A DNA stretch of 64,000 nucleotides, from assembly GCF_033115175.1 (NCBI RefSeq), contig NC_084840.1:77701179-77765178 (forward strand). The letters are read 5' to 3'. A model generated the notes under the pieces. That model was given only the letters and a program-made list of their open reading frames with translations, ran no database searches and was not told the origin of the DNA. A program made the translations under genes and the position numbers. Below are positions 45,758-56,634 of the stretch, piece after piece. The stretch's first letter is position 1, and each line of letters opens with the position of its first letter. The DNA is from Lepus europaeus (taxonomy: Eukaryota > Chordata > Mammalia > Lagomorpha > Leporidae).

Positions 45758-45809
45758 GAATTCTATCTTACACCAAAAGAAAAGGTTTTGATTAGCAACA
45801 TACATTCTT

Positions 45810-46152
45810 TTTAAAAAAAAAATTTAAAGAAATTGTTTATTGAAAGTCAGAGTTACACAGAGAGACGAGAGGCAGAGAAAGAGAGAGAGAGAGGTCTTCC
45901 ATCTGCTGGTTCACTCCCCAATTGGCCGCAATGGCTGGAGATGCACTGATCCGAAGCCAGGAGCCAGGCACTTCTTCCATGTCTCCCATGCTGGTGCAAT
46001 GGCCCAAGGACTTGGGCCATCCTCTACTGCATTCCCAGGCCATAGCAGAGAGCTGGATTGGAAGTGGAGCAGCCGGGACTCGAACCAGCGCCCATATGGG
46101 ATGCCAGCACTACAGGTGGCAGCTTAACCCGCTAGGCCACAGCACTGGCCCT
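45810..46152 (-). repeat. C-type SINE
   Basis: A/T tail, GTTTATTGAAAGTCAGAGTT, GA run, inverted body. Perfect 15-bp target duplication GCAACATACATTCTT at 45795-45809 and 46153-46167. Confidence 0.93.
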
Positions 46153-46167
46153 GCAACATACATTCTT

Positions 46168-47014
46168 AATAGCACACAAAATGATGGGGTGCGTGTACAT
46201 AGGGTACCCAGTGTGGCAACAAAGCTTGCCTGCAGGAGCTGAGAGCATTTTCTTGTGGACTCAGCCTTTCTCTCCACTGAAAGGCCTGGGTATCAAGCCA
46301 TCCTAGGCATCTTCACACAAAACAATGCGCCTGTGACGTCTCACAGTTGCCCAATCCTTTCCTGCTCTGCCTCTCCTTATGAGCAGGTGTAAAGAGGGAC
46401 TTCTGGGACTGTAAGAGACAAAGAAATGCAGCTGGGTAGAGAAGCTCCTAAACTTTCCCCACATCACTTGCTGAGTCAATGCACAAACACTTGACTTTCT
46501 TCCTCCTCCTGCTACCTACAATGAAGGATGAGTATTGGCTGCTTAGCTCCATCCCACAAGCAGAGCCCCCATGATGCATGCCTGCAGACAGGCCCCCCAC
46601 CCACATACCCATAGCCACCCAGCCCAGCCTCCTAAGAGCACACAGCCCTCTAAGTGTGTCCAGGAGTGACCCACTTGCTGCTTTCTTTCAGCATAGCTGG
46701 GCTCAATTATACCGAATGATAGATGTTAGGAGTACCAGTCTTAGAAGCAAAAGCACAATTACCTTTCAAGGGAGTCATTCCATGTGCTGGAACAATGAAT
46801 CAATAGTATTGGATTAACCTCAGAAGCAGGTCTGCCATGTTCAGCTTCACAGGTTGAGCACTGTACAACTCTTCAGTCACATAACGATATGCCTGGAAAG
46901 ATTTATGAATGAAAGTGGACAAGCAAATCTTAACATAGACTTTTCTGTTCTTTCGTCAAAAAGCTTGGGCATAAGCATATGTGTCCAAAATCAGTATCAG
47001 ACAGCAGGATAAGC
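46168..47014. other. Intergenic, no gene seen
   Basis: No repeat family or supported coding frame was recognised. Confidence 0.3.
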
Positions 47015-47190
47015 CTGGGCTTGGTACTGAGTAACCTGCTTCCAGGCCCAGCTCGGCCAGTAACCAGCTGGTTGACCTTTAGCAAGAGACTTAGTCAATT
47101 CACGCCGACCATATAAAGCATGTGGAAGTACTGTAGAAAACTATACAACTTACATGTTATGCACAGTATCTTAAAAATTAAAAGCTGGAC
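47015..47190 (+). repeat. MIR SINE, diverged
   Basis: CCTGCTTCCAGGCCCAGCTC GGCCAGTAACCAGCTGGTTG ACCTTTAGCAAGAG is a plus-strand MIR core. Confidence 0.55.
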
Positions 47191-48240
47191 CCTAAGGCTG
47201 TAGAAGTCCCCAGTGTCTGGGCATTTTACAACCCTCTGATGTAAAAGGAAGGATTGTGGCTGGAAGAGAATTCAGTGGTGGGAGAGGGGGAGGAAGCACA
47301 GGGGGAGGCAAGCCTCACTCAGACACTGGAGGAACTCAGAAGCAAACCTACGCCCTTCCAGTGCTTTGCTTATTTTTTTTTTTCAGCTCGTCTCAGATTG
47401 GAACAAAGAGTCTTTTTGTGAGTTTAGTGAGGCCTCAGTTACTTAGCAAACCTTTCTGTCTCCTTCTTCTGTGTTTAAAAAAAGAAGGAAAAAACCTTTC
47501 TGTCCCAGTTTGTTAGGTTTCTTTGAAGGGCCTGCTGCTTTGGTTTAGGCAAACAGGAACCGCCCGGCACCGCCCTCAGAAGTGAGCCTTCTGGAAGGCT
47601 TTGCTAAGGCCTCCTCTGTGTCCGGGTTGAGGACACGTCAAGGAGAAAGCGGATGCAAGCACTGGGAAGGGGGAGACAACGCCCTGGGGCAGGCACTGTC
47701 CCCAGCACTTATATAGCACTTAAAGCTGACACTTCTAGGTGTGGGGGCTGCTCCAGGCACAGGTGGAGCCCTTTACCATGCACACGTATTGAAGCCCCTA
47801 TGCTAGCTTGTTTGATCCTCCCCACCACCCACAGGTATAAGGACTGTGCCTTGATTCTGGCTCAGGACACGCACACTGGCCGAGGTCCAGAACTTTACCT
47901 GAGATCGCGTACTCTGCGCTCTTCCCATCCAGCTCATCTGCTCCCTACAGAGTTCCTAACCTCTGTTCCTCCCCTCCCCAGTCCCCCAGAATCAGATCTG
48001 CCAGGCAGGCAGCTGAACAGCCAAGCTGAAGTCCTGGTTCCGGCACTTGAGCCAGGGTGTCATTTCCCCATCGTTAAGGGTAAGGAGCAATGTCTAATTA
48101 CAGCTTAAGCTCACGTAGACTCTGCAATTGCAGCTCAGCCTCCCACTCTGAGCTGCTGGGCCCACTCCAGGGGGGAAGGGGATGAATTTGGGCCACTCCT
48201 TCCCTGGCCCTGCCCCACAGAGATATGATCACCTGGGCAC
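47191..48240. other. Intergenic, locally GC-richer, no supported gene
   Basis: A small CpG-containing stretch occurs at about 47555-47660, too short for a CpG island. A 151-codon plus frame at 47653-48108 overlaps a possible eroded MIR (CTTATATAGCACTTAAAGCT, GTTTGATCCTCCCCACCACC) and has no recognisable domain. Confidence 0.35.
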
Positions 48241-48248
48241 ATATAAAG

Positions 48249-48362
48249 ACACACTTGTGCACACAGATACACACAAGTACGTATACATATCCAACACGTG
48301 CAGAGCCACACGCATGCACTCATACACAGGCAAACACATGCAAATGCACACGCACACATCTG
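48249..48362. repeat. Imperfect (CA)n tract
   Basis: Alternating purine-pyrimidine run made of CACACA, ACACATGCA and CGCACACA units. It produces Cys/Met/Val- or His/Thr-rich open frames on both strands that are not genes. Confidence 0.8.
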
Positions 48363-48719
48363 CTGGCAGGACTCATGGAGATAACACATGCAGGCACCTC
48401 CCAGAGACCCAAGAGCACTATCTCAGCATGACAGCTCCTCCTACACCCACCTCCCAGGTCACTCAGGGTGACTAATGATGAGTGCAAATTCAAAGGGTGA
48501 ATAGGGGCATCGGGGTGGAGAAAGAAAATCAATGTGATGTAATTCTTATCAGTGGATTAGCCAGAACTAAGGGAAAGGGAAGGAAGATGTTTGAAACGTC
48601 CACCGCTGAGACAGTGGCTTGTGGCTTTGCCTGGTAGGGAAGAATCTTTGGCAGTGGGTAGCTGTCAATTTCACAACCTTCTCATGGGCCTACTGATTTC
48701 ATAAGCCTCCCCCCACCCC

Positions 48720-48743
48720 AAACACACACACACACACACACAC
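48720..48743. repeat. (CA)n microsatellite
   Basis: About eleven uninterrupted CA units starting near 48722. Confidence 0.9.
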
Positions 48744-48845
48744 CACCACAGCAGCACCACCTAGCTGGTTCTCAAACACTGGTGCTAAACAAACAAAAGA
48801 GGAAAACATTGTTATCATTATAACCAGCGTTTACTTAACCCTCAA

Positions 48846-49065
48846 TACATGGGTACTTCAAGAAGCTCATGGAAAATGGAGTTAAAAGATAATTTATTTT
48901 GGTCCAAAAATCTTTCGGAATCCATGCATAGAAGGATTTTTTTAAAAGTTCAGGGAAAATGTGTTGAAAAATCTATGGATGGATTTCCATATCTTTTTGC
49001 AGCAAAATAAACTTATCTTTTAATTCTTTTTTTTTTCTTCCACAAAGACCTTAAAGTATTCATCT
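48846..49065. mobile_element. Palindromic MITE-like element, copy 3 (best preserved)
   Basis: Left arm GGTACTTCAAGAAGCTCATG, GTTAAAAGATAATTTATTTT GGTCCAAAAA. Right arm GCAAAATAAACTTATCTTTT AATTC, its inverse. Arms of about 80-100 bp flank a short loop. Confidence 0.62.
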
Positions 49066-49192
49066 AGGGCAGGCATTATGCCAAGCTCCTTTCATGCAAA
49101 ATAGAAATTTCAACTTCACTTCCATAACAACCCAAAGAGATGGGAACTGTTCAAAGTTGAGATGAATTAAAGTTAACAGTTGAATTGTGTAA

Positions 49193-49485
49193 AAAGTTAT
49201 TTATTCATTTGACTTACTTGAAAGCCATAGAAAGATAGAGCAGAGATCTCCCATCTCTCCCCAATAACCAGTGCTGGGCAAGGCCAAAGCCAGAAGCCAG
49301 AAACCCAATTCATGGCTCCCACAGGGGTGGCAGGAACTCAGATATCTGAGTCATCACCTTCTGCCTCCCAGGGTGCATATTGGCAGGAGATAAATCAGAA
49401 GCAGAACTGGAACTGAAACCCAGGCACTCCAGGATAGGCTACAGGTGTCCCAAGCTGCATCTTAACCATTGTGCTGAACTCCTTT
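49193..49485 (-). repeat. Old C-type SINE
   Basis: AAGTTATTTATTCATTTGAC, GAGATCTCCCATCTCTCC, inverted body, terminal ACCATTGTGCTGAACTCC. Confidence 0.78.
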
Positions 49486-50214
49486 CCCAACAGAGTTTAA
49501 CTGAGAAAAAAAAAAGATTTGTGAATGGGGCAAACTTTAGAATTAGAAGAGGTTCAGAGAGCTCTGCTCTGAAACACTCTGCAACATGGGCAAGGAGAAT
49601 TTATACACAGAAAATGGAAGTGAGGCACAGCACCAGCCTGTTTGCTTACAGCTTGGCACTGCCTTGTTTGAACATGGTTTGATCACTTGTCACCCTCTGA
49701 TTGGCTGAAGTTCAGCCGCTGTGATGGGCTGAGGCTCAGCCACTTGTTAGGGATGTATTCTCCTAAGTACACTTTCATTTATTTTATCACTAAGTTAGGC
49801 TGCAGTTAGATATTTCCCATTCACTGGTTCACTCTCCAAATGCCTGCAACAGCCAGCACTGGACCAGGACAAGGTCAGAAGCTCAAAAGTCAAGCCAGGT
49901 CTTCCACGGGGGTGGCAGGGATCCAACCACTTGAGCCATCACTTGTTGTCTCCCAGGTGTGCATTAGAAGAAGGTGGAATGGAGAGTGGAGGCAGGATTC
50001 AAACCCAGGCACTGCAATATGGGGTACAAGCATCCCAAGGGGCAGCTTAACCACTGTGCCAAACACCCACCCCTTGCAGCTTCTTGTTGGCACCACATGG
50101 TCAGGCACAGTGGGGCTGATGCCAGGGTGTGAGGCATAGAGACTCTACATCTTTTATCCTGGCTGACTTCTGAGGGTTTGAAAAGTGGTCTGAGTTTAGT
50201 AGCCAGACTGGAGG
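49486..50214. repeat. Unclassified LTR-like repeat split by a SINE
   Basis: About 49600-49790 (CAGCTTGGCACTGCCTTGTT, CTGATTGGCTGAAGTTCAGC, GTAGGGATGTATTCTCC-like) has the wording of an old ERVL/MaLR LTR, with a CCAAT-type ATTGG. It resumes after the SINE at 50074. No family name is claimed. Confidence 0.35.
49805..50073 (-). repeat. Old C-type SINE, 3'-truncated
   Basis: TATTTCCCATTCACTGGTTC, CTGCAACAGCCAGCACTGGA, TGGGGTACAAGCATCCCAAG, terminal GTGCCAAACACCCACCCC. The GA-rich tail part is missing. Confidence 0.78.
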
Positions 50215-50648
50215 GGATAAAATTGGCTAAATAACGCCATCCCCAAAGATTAGGGTGCCTCCTAACACCTGGAACCTGGGAATATGTGACTGCACATAGC
50301 AAAAGAGACTTTGAGGATGTGATTAAGTTAAGGACCTTTAACTGGAAAAATAACCTGGAGTTATCACAGGTACCCTTACAAAAGGCAAGCATGGGTCAGA
50401 ATCCATTGTAGGAATAATGGAGTGAGGAACAATTCAAGGAAGAGGCCACACGCCAAGGAATGCCCGTAGCCTCGAGAAGCTAAACAAATGACAAGGAGGC
50501 AGATTCTCCCCTGAAACCTTCAGAAGGGAGTTGCCTTGACATCACCTTGGTTTGAGACTTGTAGCCTCTACATTGTAAAAGAATACATTTGAGTTGCTTT
50601 AATCCACTAAGTCTGTTGGCTGCTCCAGGAAACGGGCAAACCAGAACA
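50215..50648 (+). repeat. MLT1-type MaLR LTR
   Basis: GGAATATGTGACTGCACATA, GATGTGATTAAGTTAAGGAC, CAAGGAATGCCCGTAGCCTC, GATTCTCCCCTGAAACCTTC, CACTAAGTCTGTTGGCTG: plus-strand MLT1 order. Confidence 0.85.
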
Positions 50649-50689
50649 TCGCAGGATTCAAGTCAACTGGAACAAGTGCTAGCCACAGT

Positions 50690-51056
50690 GCCGGTTTGTC
50701 ATAACAAAATACCTTAGCCTAAGCGGCTTAAACATCAGAAATTTATTCTCCCGTTGTTCTGGAGACTCAAGTCTGAGGTCAAGGGCCAGCAAGCTTGGTA
50801 TCCTCTGAGGCCTCTCTCCTAGGTCGGCAACTGCCTTCTTGTTGCCTCTTCACATGGCTGTCTGGGTGCCACCTGGCCCTGGGTGTCCTTATCCCTTCTT
50901 GTAAGGACAACAGTCAGCCTGGATTAGGGCCTACCCTAATGACATCATTTTCAGGTAGTTATCTGTAAGTCCCTGTCTCCAGAAATGCCACGGTCTGAGG
51001 AACTAGGGGTTAGGGTTTCAACTGGTGAATTGGAAGGGACACAATTCAGACCAACA
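50690..51056 (-). repeat. MLT1-type MaLR LTR, opposite orientation
   Basis: GCCGGTTTGTCATAACAAAA TACC, AAATTTATTCTCCCGTTGTT CTGGAGA, TTAGGGCCTACCCTAATGAC: inverted MLT1. Confidence 0.82.
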
Positions 51057-52419
51057 CGGAGAGCGTCCATGCTGGCCTTGTTCCCTGCAGTCCTTTGTTT
51101 TGCTGGCAGTTTCTAGATCTCCTGAGCAACCACAGCCAAGTGGAACTGGTTTGAGCTTGCCTGGAGAACTGGTTGGGCAGGCGGGGGAGAAGTTTACATG
51201 CCCAGGTGCTGAGTGAATATGTCGGGCCTGGTGTAACTCACTTTAGTTTCTCTTCCAGACCAGACCCTCACGGGCTCATCTCTTAGTGCTATCAGGGGCC
51301 CCAGAAGATGTGGTGACAAGTAGTCCTTCACAACAGAAGGGACAGACAGGCCACTGGGAAAGGGGCCAGCGACTTGGACCTGCACCTGTGTGTAACCACC
51401 CAGGGCCCCGTAAGTGTGGAGAGGTGGCTCTTGCAGGGCCATCACTAAACGAGCAAGGTGCCAGTGAGATAGGGAGTGAGTGTCTGGATCACCTGTCACT
51501 CAGGACCCTCCAGTCCTGAGAGAGCAGTTTACCCCAGCCCACCTTCTATCGCCACTACCCAGGTTCCCCGACCTACAGCTGGCCCCATGGCAAATTGTGA
51601 CTCATAGCTGCCCTGATGGCTTCTTTCTCCTCCCAGACACCTCCAGACCATCCCACAACATCTCCACATCTCTCCCACCACCCACTAAATCTCATCAGGA
51701 CAGGAGCACAGGAAGCTGCAAAGCCAGGGGTCAGACAGAGAATCTGACCGATTACTTGAATGGAGTAAAAGCGCTAACTTGGTGACTAAAAAGGCGAACT
51801 CCGCAGCATCACCTGAGGCTGAAGGAGCAAAAGGAAGCGGCTATGATTATTAAAACCTGGAGATTTGAAAGGGGGGGAATCCAAGGCCTGGGGCCCCAAC
51901 TTTGGAGACAAGGAGGCCCTCGCTGCGGGATGTCTGGGAGGAGGTGCGGTGACGCTGGCTTCTGCTGTTGTGCTGAAAGCTGCTGCTGTTCCAGGTGAAG
52001 AAGTGTGGCTGAGCACTGCCCACAGGAAGGGGGACAGAAGAAAGCCCTGGCATCTGGACTTATGACCTCAGGTGGGCAAGTGTCTGTGCTGGAAGCAGCC
52101 CCTGAGTGTTTTCTGTTGAGCTGTCAGGGTTCCCCATGTCCCCACCACCACCACCATCCCTCTTCCCAGAACTCTCCATACTGCCCCTCAATCCTAACAC
52201 CCCTTGAAGACAGGTTTTGCTGCCACCACTGACTACATCTGGCCTGCCAGGACCCATCCAGGCCAATGATGAAAAAATTTTAAAAACTCAGAAATTGTAG
52301 TTCACTGGACTCCCCATCTCGACCCTCTGCCCCTCAGATGCTGAGTATTTCTGAGGTCTCTCCTCAAAAACATAACTTACATTCACACTGAAATAAAGTG
52401 CCCAAACCCTCTACTCCTT
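51057..52419. other. Intergenic, locally GC-richer, no supported gene
   Basis: Many overlapping open frames of 60-100 codons on both strands, none recognisable. A short (CCA)n run lies near 52140-52156. Confidence 0.3.
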
Positions 52420-52597
52420 CACTGCCTGGCAGATTCCATGCACTGGTTCAGCCCCCAAACGGCCACACCGGTCAGGACTGGGCCAGGCCGAAGCTGGGAG
52501 CGAGGAGCTCTATCAGAGTCTCCCGCGAGGGTAACCTGGTGTTCATATGGGGTGCCAGTGTCCCAAGCAGCAGCTTCACCACCAGCCACATAGGCCT
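52420..52597 (-). repeat. C-type SINE with internal deletion
   Basis: AGATTCCATGCACTGGTTCA, GGGCCAGGCCGAAGCTGGGA, then a jump to GTGTTCATATGGGGTGCC. The middle of the body is gone. Confidence 0.72.
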
Positions 52598-55500
52598 GTT
52601 TAAGATGCCTGGGGGCCCAGCTCTGATCCCTCCTCCTTCACTGCTTCAGGGGGTGTTTCCTGGCCATCAGCAGGGTCTCCTTTTGGTCTGGGCACCTCCC
52701 TATCTGCAGCCAGGAGGGCAGATGTCTGCAGGACAGCCGGAGGCTCCAAACACTAGCACAAGGATCAGGCTTGGGTCCCTGAGAGGACCTGAGACTGAAC
52801 ATTGCCAGATTGCAGTGAGGGATCCTAGGAAACAAGTGGGAGCTCCTATTCTTCTCTGTGCCTCTGGGAAATGGGTACTCACTCTGAGATAAGTCATTGC
52901 TATAGAATCACCCAGTCTGGCTACTGCACTCTTCAAGGCCCAGCACCAGACCAGCCATGGTGGGGCCTTAATACTATGGGCACAGCAGCTTAGCACCCCA
53001 GGACTCACTTTTTGGTTCTTAACTTTTCCATTATTCGTGTGCCCTCTAACGTATGTCTTTGTGGAGCTTTGTTCTCCGAGAATGAGGTTGTTAAAGTTTA
53101 CTTTATAGAGAAGTCCGGAAGACAATTTCCTGCCTTGTCAGAGACTCAGCAGGAAATACTGCAAACTCCAATTAGAACAGCAGGGCATAATAAAGGGGAA
53201 AGTTATGCAGAGGAACCCAAGGGTTGGGAAACCGCCAGGGTCCTATAGCCTGGCACACAACAATTCCAGAGGCCTAGAGAGTGGAGGGGGAGAGATGTAG
53301 GATAGACACTTCTCACTCCTCTCCCTCTAGCCCCTGCTGGCCTCCACAGTGGCTGACCCAGCCAGGAGCCATACAGTGTGGGACCCATGGCAGGTCAGTT
53401 CCCCAGGGAAGGGAGGAAAGTGGGCCTGCAGAACACGCTAAGGACACCTAGGCAGCCCCCCAGCTTCCTCTGGGAGAACCTGCTTTTCTGTGAAAGATGT
53501 CCCTTGGACACCGGAAACTCCACCTCTGAGATCACCAAAGGGCCCTTACCCAGAGGTCCCGAGTCAGAAAGGAATTCTGGAATGACTGGGCTGGTTTTAG
53601 GATCTAAGGATGGTTAGGCCATTTGGTGCAGATCCAGGTATCATCAGAGTGACCCAAACCTTGAGTTTGAAAACAACTTGGGGTTTGTCTGGACTTGTCC
53701 CCCCACCACCACACCTGCCCCTCTGAAGCAGATTCCTGGTTCATCTCTGGGACTTCCACAGACCACTTTGGTCTAAAGGCAACTAAGAAACAATTGCAAG
53801 AGACAAGCCACTCAGCTCACTCCACGTTGCTGTTATACCTGTAGCTTTCTCTCTAAGGACACCGAGGGTCTCCTCTGCTGTGCCTCTCTGGTAGCTCAGC
53901 CAGGGCTGTAGGTCAGAGGACCCTCACTTATAGGGCTCAGATGCCCTTAGGCCATTTCCCTCAAGACCTCCTAAGCTCAAGTTACATATCCACAGTGTTA
54001 ATACATTCTTCTTCCTTGCCAAAGAATTAACCATAGAGGCACAACTGAGTCCACATGCCATGTGTGACATTAACCAGGGTCCCCTCGATTTCCTGGCCCA
54101 AGACCACAGCAAGTGTTCCTAGCACTGATGATGAAGAGCAAGCCCAGGGATCAAGTAAGGCTGAGAATCTGCCTTCCCTGGGTCAGGATGCAGATTAAAG
54201 CCAAAAACCACTCGCTTAGCTCAAAACCAAACCCAGTCCTGAAGTAAAATTCATCAGGCTTGGCTCCAAACCAGGCAGTTAAACATGGATTCTGATCACA
54301 GATCATTTCTGCTAATTAAACAAATATTTTTCCAGAGCTGTCTTGGTTTCGGCTGTTGCCGTTGGCCCAACTTATTGGTGCACCATTGGAGCCATGCCCT
54401 GAAAGGCAGCGTAGATCAGGAGAACAAATGGAGCTTTTGAAGCCACCACGAAGGCAGGTCTTCAAAGCAAGTGTGTTGTGAATCCACACAGAAAGAACTC
54501 TGATGGTCACAGCACCGTGCTTACAAATTCCTTCCAAACACACGCACAGACGCTTAAGGAATGCATAGGCCTTCTGCCTCCCTGAATCCTCACACAGACA
54601 AATTAGTGATCCAGCAGCAGAATAATGATTCCATGTTTGGAGTCTGCAGTGTAGTTTGTGTTCTTACCCTGGAGGAAGCACAGGGGCAAAGCCGTGGGAC
54701 AGAGGGGAAGATTAGCAGTGGTTCATAGCCCTGTTGAGAATGTCCTCAGCACACTCTCCCCTCTTGCTGGACCCCTTTGCCAGAGAAACACCCATGCACA
54801 TGTTGTGGCCCAAGTTCCAGAAGTTTATGGGTTTTCTGAAGCCCACCAAGAGTGAATCCGTGGTTCCAGAGTTGGAATGCCAGTCCCGTAAAGGTCAAGT
54901 AGTGTTACTTCGCTTTTAAACTGTAAGCAAAATTGTTAAACTCCCTACACGTGTTCTCAGCACCCCAAAGATCCATTGACTAGAAGGCTTCAGCACCCCA
55001 GAGTTTTCCACTACCATGTTCCCCTCTCCTGAGTCATCCTCTTAAACTTGGAACATCCTTGACCTTTCCCAGAAAATACTCTGAAGCTCACTATGCCCTC
55101 TTGTTGTGTGAGAGCAGCTGCTGCATCAATATTAACCAGGTGTGACTGCATAAAGGCTGTCCACCCCACATCCACACTTGCACCAGCAACCCATGCCCAT
55201 GAACTTTTCCCATCCTGAACCCCAGACTCCTCATCAGTAACACAAGACATGTGAATTGCATCAGCACCTGTGCTCTTTTGATCCAAGAGCCTCTCTGAGG
55301 CAATCTCATGAGTTAGGCTAATCCACATGGTTGACCAAAGCAGAGGAGCCCCATGGAAGAGGGGGTTGGGAGAAGACCCCACCAACCTCTAGGTCTCTTA
55401 GAAGCACAATGTGAAAATGCTGGATGGAACATTCCCCACAGTGCCCTGAAGCCCAGGTGTATTATGACTTGCATTTCTCAAGGACCTTGGTTCTAAACAG

Positions 55501-55825
55501 CCCCTCTCTTACCAACCCAGCACCAGTCATGCACGAGACCAGTGCTCTCAGTGACAAATTTTGCATCCCTTTTCCTAGATCATTCTGTCTTAGGTAATCT
55601 GACTTGTGCTTAAGGGTCCAGTGGGTGTTACTGGGCCAGTAAATCTGTTCTACTCCTGAGGGAGTTGTGTTTGTAATGAGGAACACTTTTACTTTTCCTC
55701 CAAGGAAGAAATGTTCAAATATACTTTTTTGCATTTTTAAAATTTCAACAATAATATATTATTTTTTAAGCCATTGTTGTTCTATAGAAATCCATTGCCC
55801 ACAAAAAAATAAACTCATTTTATCA
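52598..55825. other. Intergenic, no supported gene
   Basis: Over 3 kb with no confident repeat. Minus-strand frames at 52700-53125 (141 codons) and 55011-55385 (124 codons) have no recognisable domain. Confidence 0.3.
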
Positions 55826-55880
55826 GAGATGCTTGATCTACCATGCTTATAGCAGCACTGTTCACAACAGTCAAAATACA
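55826..55880 (+). repeat. Short L1M ORF2 3' fragment
   Basis: TTATAGCAGCACTGTTCACA ACAGTCAAAATACAGACC is the well-known L1 ORF2 end wording. Confidence 0.6.
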
Positions 55881-56208
55881 GACCCCGAGCCAGCACTGTC
55901 GCCTGCAGTACTGGCATCCCATGTGGGCACCGGTTCTAGTCCCGGCTGCTCCACTTCCAATCCAGCTCTCTGCTATGGCCTGGGAAAACAGTTGAAGATG
56001 GCCCAGGTTCTTGGGCCCCTGCGCACATGTGGGAGACCTGGAAGAAACTCCTGGCTCCTGGCTTCAGATCGGCGCAGCTCATTGCTGCCAACTGGGGAGT
56101 GAACCAGTGGATGGGAGACCTCTCTCTCTCTCTCCCCCCCCCCCTTTCCTTCTCTCTCTGTGTAACTCTGACTTCCAAATAAATAAATAAATTTTTACAA
56201 AAAAAAGA
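55881..56208 (+). repeat. C-type SINE
   Basis: CCGAGCCAGCACTGTCGCCT (5' partly deleted) to AAATAAATAAATAAATTT, with C11 in the pyrimidine domain near 56136-56146. Confidence 0.85.
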
Positions 56209-56275
56209 AAGATCAATGCTTCAAGGAGCTTTTAAGTTGGTAGGGCAGGCAAGGAACAAAATCAGAAGTTAAAGA

Positions 56276-56622
56276 CCAAGGCCGACGTTGTGGCATAGCG
56301 GGTAAAGCTGCCCTCTGCAGTGCCGGCATCCCATATGAGTGCCAGTTCGAGTCTTGGCTGCTCTACTTCCGATCCAGCTCTCTGCTATGGCCTGGAAAAC
56401 AAGTAGAAGATGGCCTAAGTCCTTGGGCCCCTGCACCTGTGTGAAAGACCTGAAAGAACCTCCTGGCTTCAGATTGGCACAGCTCCAGACGTTGCAGCCA
56501 ATTGGGGAGGGAACCAGTGGATGGAAGACCACTCTCTCTCTTTCTCTCTCTGTCTCTCCTTCTCTCTCTGTGTAACTCCGACTTCCAAATAAATAAATAA
56601 ATATATTTTTTAAAAAAGAAGA
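56276..56622 (+). repeat. C-type SINE
   Basis: CCAAGGCCGACGTTGTGGCA to AAATAAATAAATAAATATAT. Perfect 12-bp target duplication AGAAGTTAAAGA at 56264-56275 and 56623-56634. Confidence 0.92.
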
Positions 56623-56634
56623 AGAAGTTAAAGA

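Noticed and set aside
47653..48108. 151-codon plus-strand frame in a GC-richer stretch
   Set aside because: Overlaps a probable eroded MIR and has no domain; no CpG island of useful size.
48098..48532. Cys-, His- and Thr-rich frames on both strands
   Set aside because: Products of the imperfect (CA)n tract, not proteins.
54330..54545. Segment considered as a processed pseudogene
   Set aside because: No translated frame on either strand matched a protein I recognise and no poly(A) tail or target duplication was visible.
55011..55385. 124-codon minus-strand frame, considered as an old retroviral fragment
   Set aside because: No retroviral or other domain could be recognised; left as unassigned sequence.
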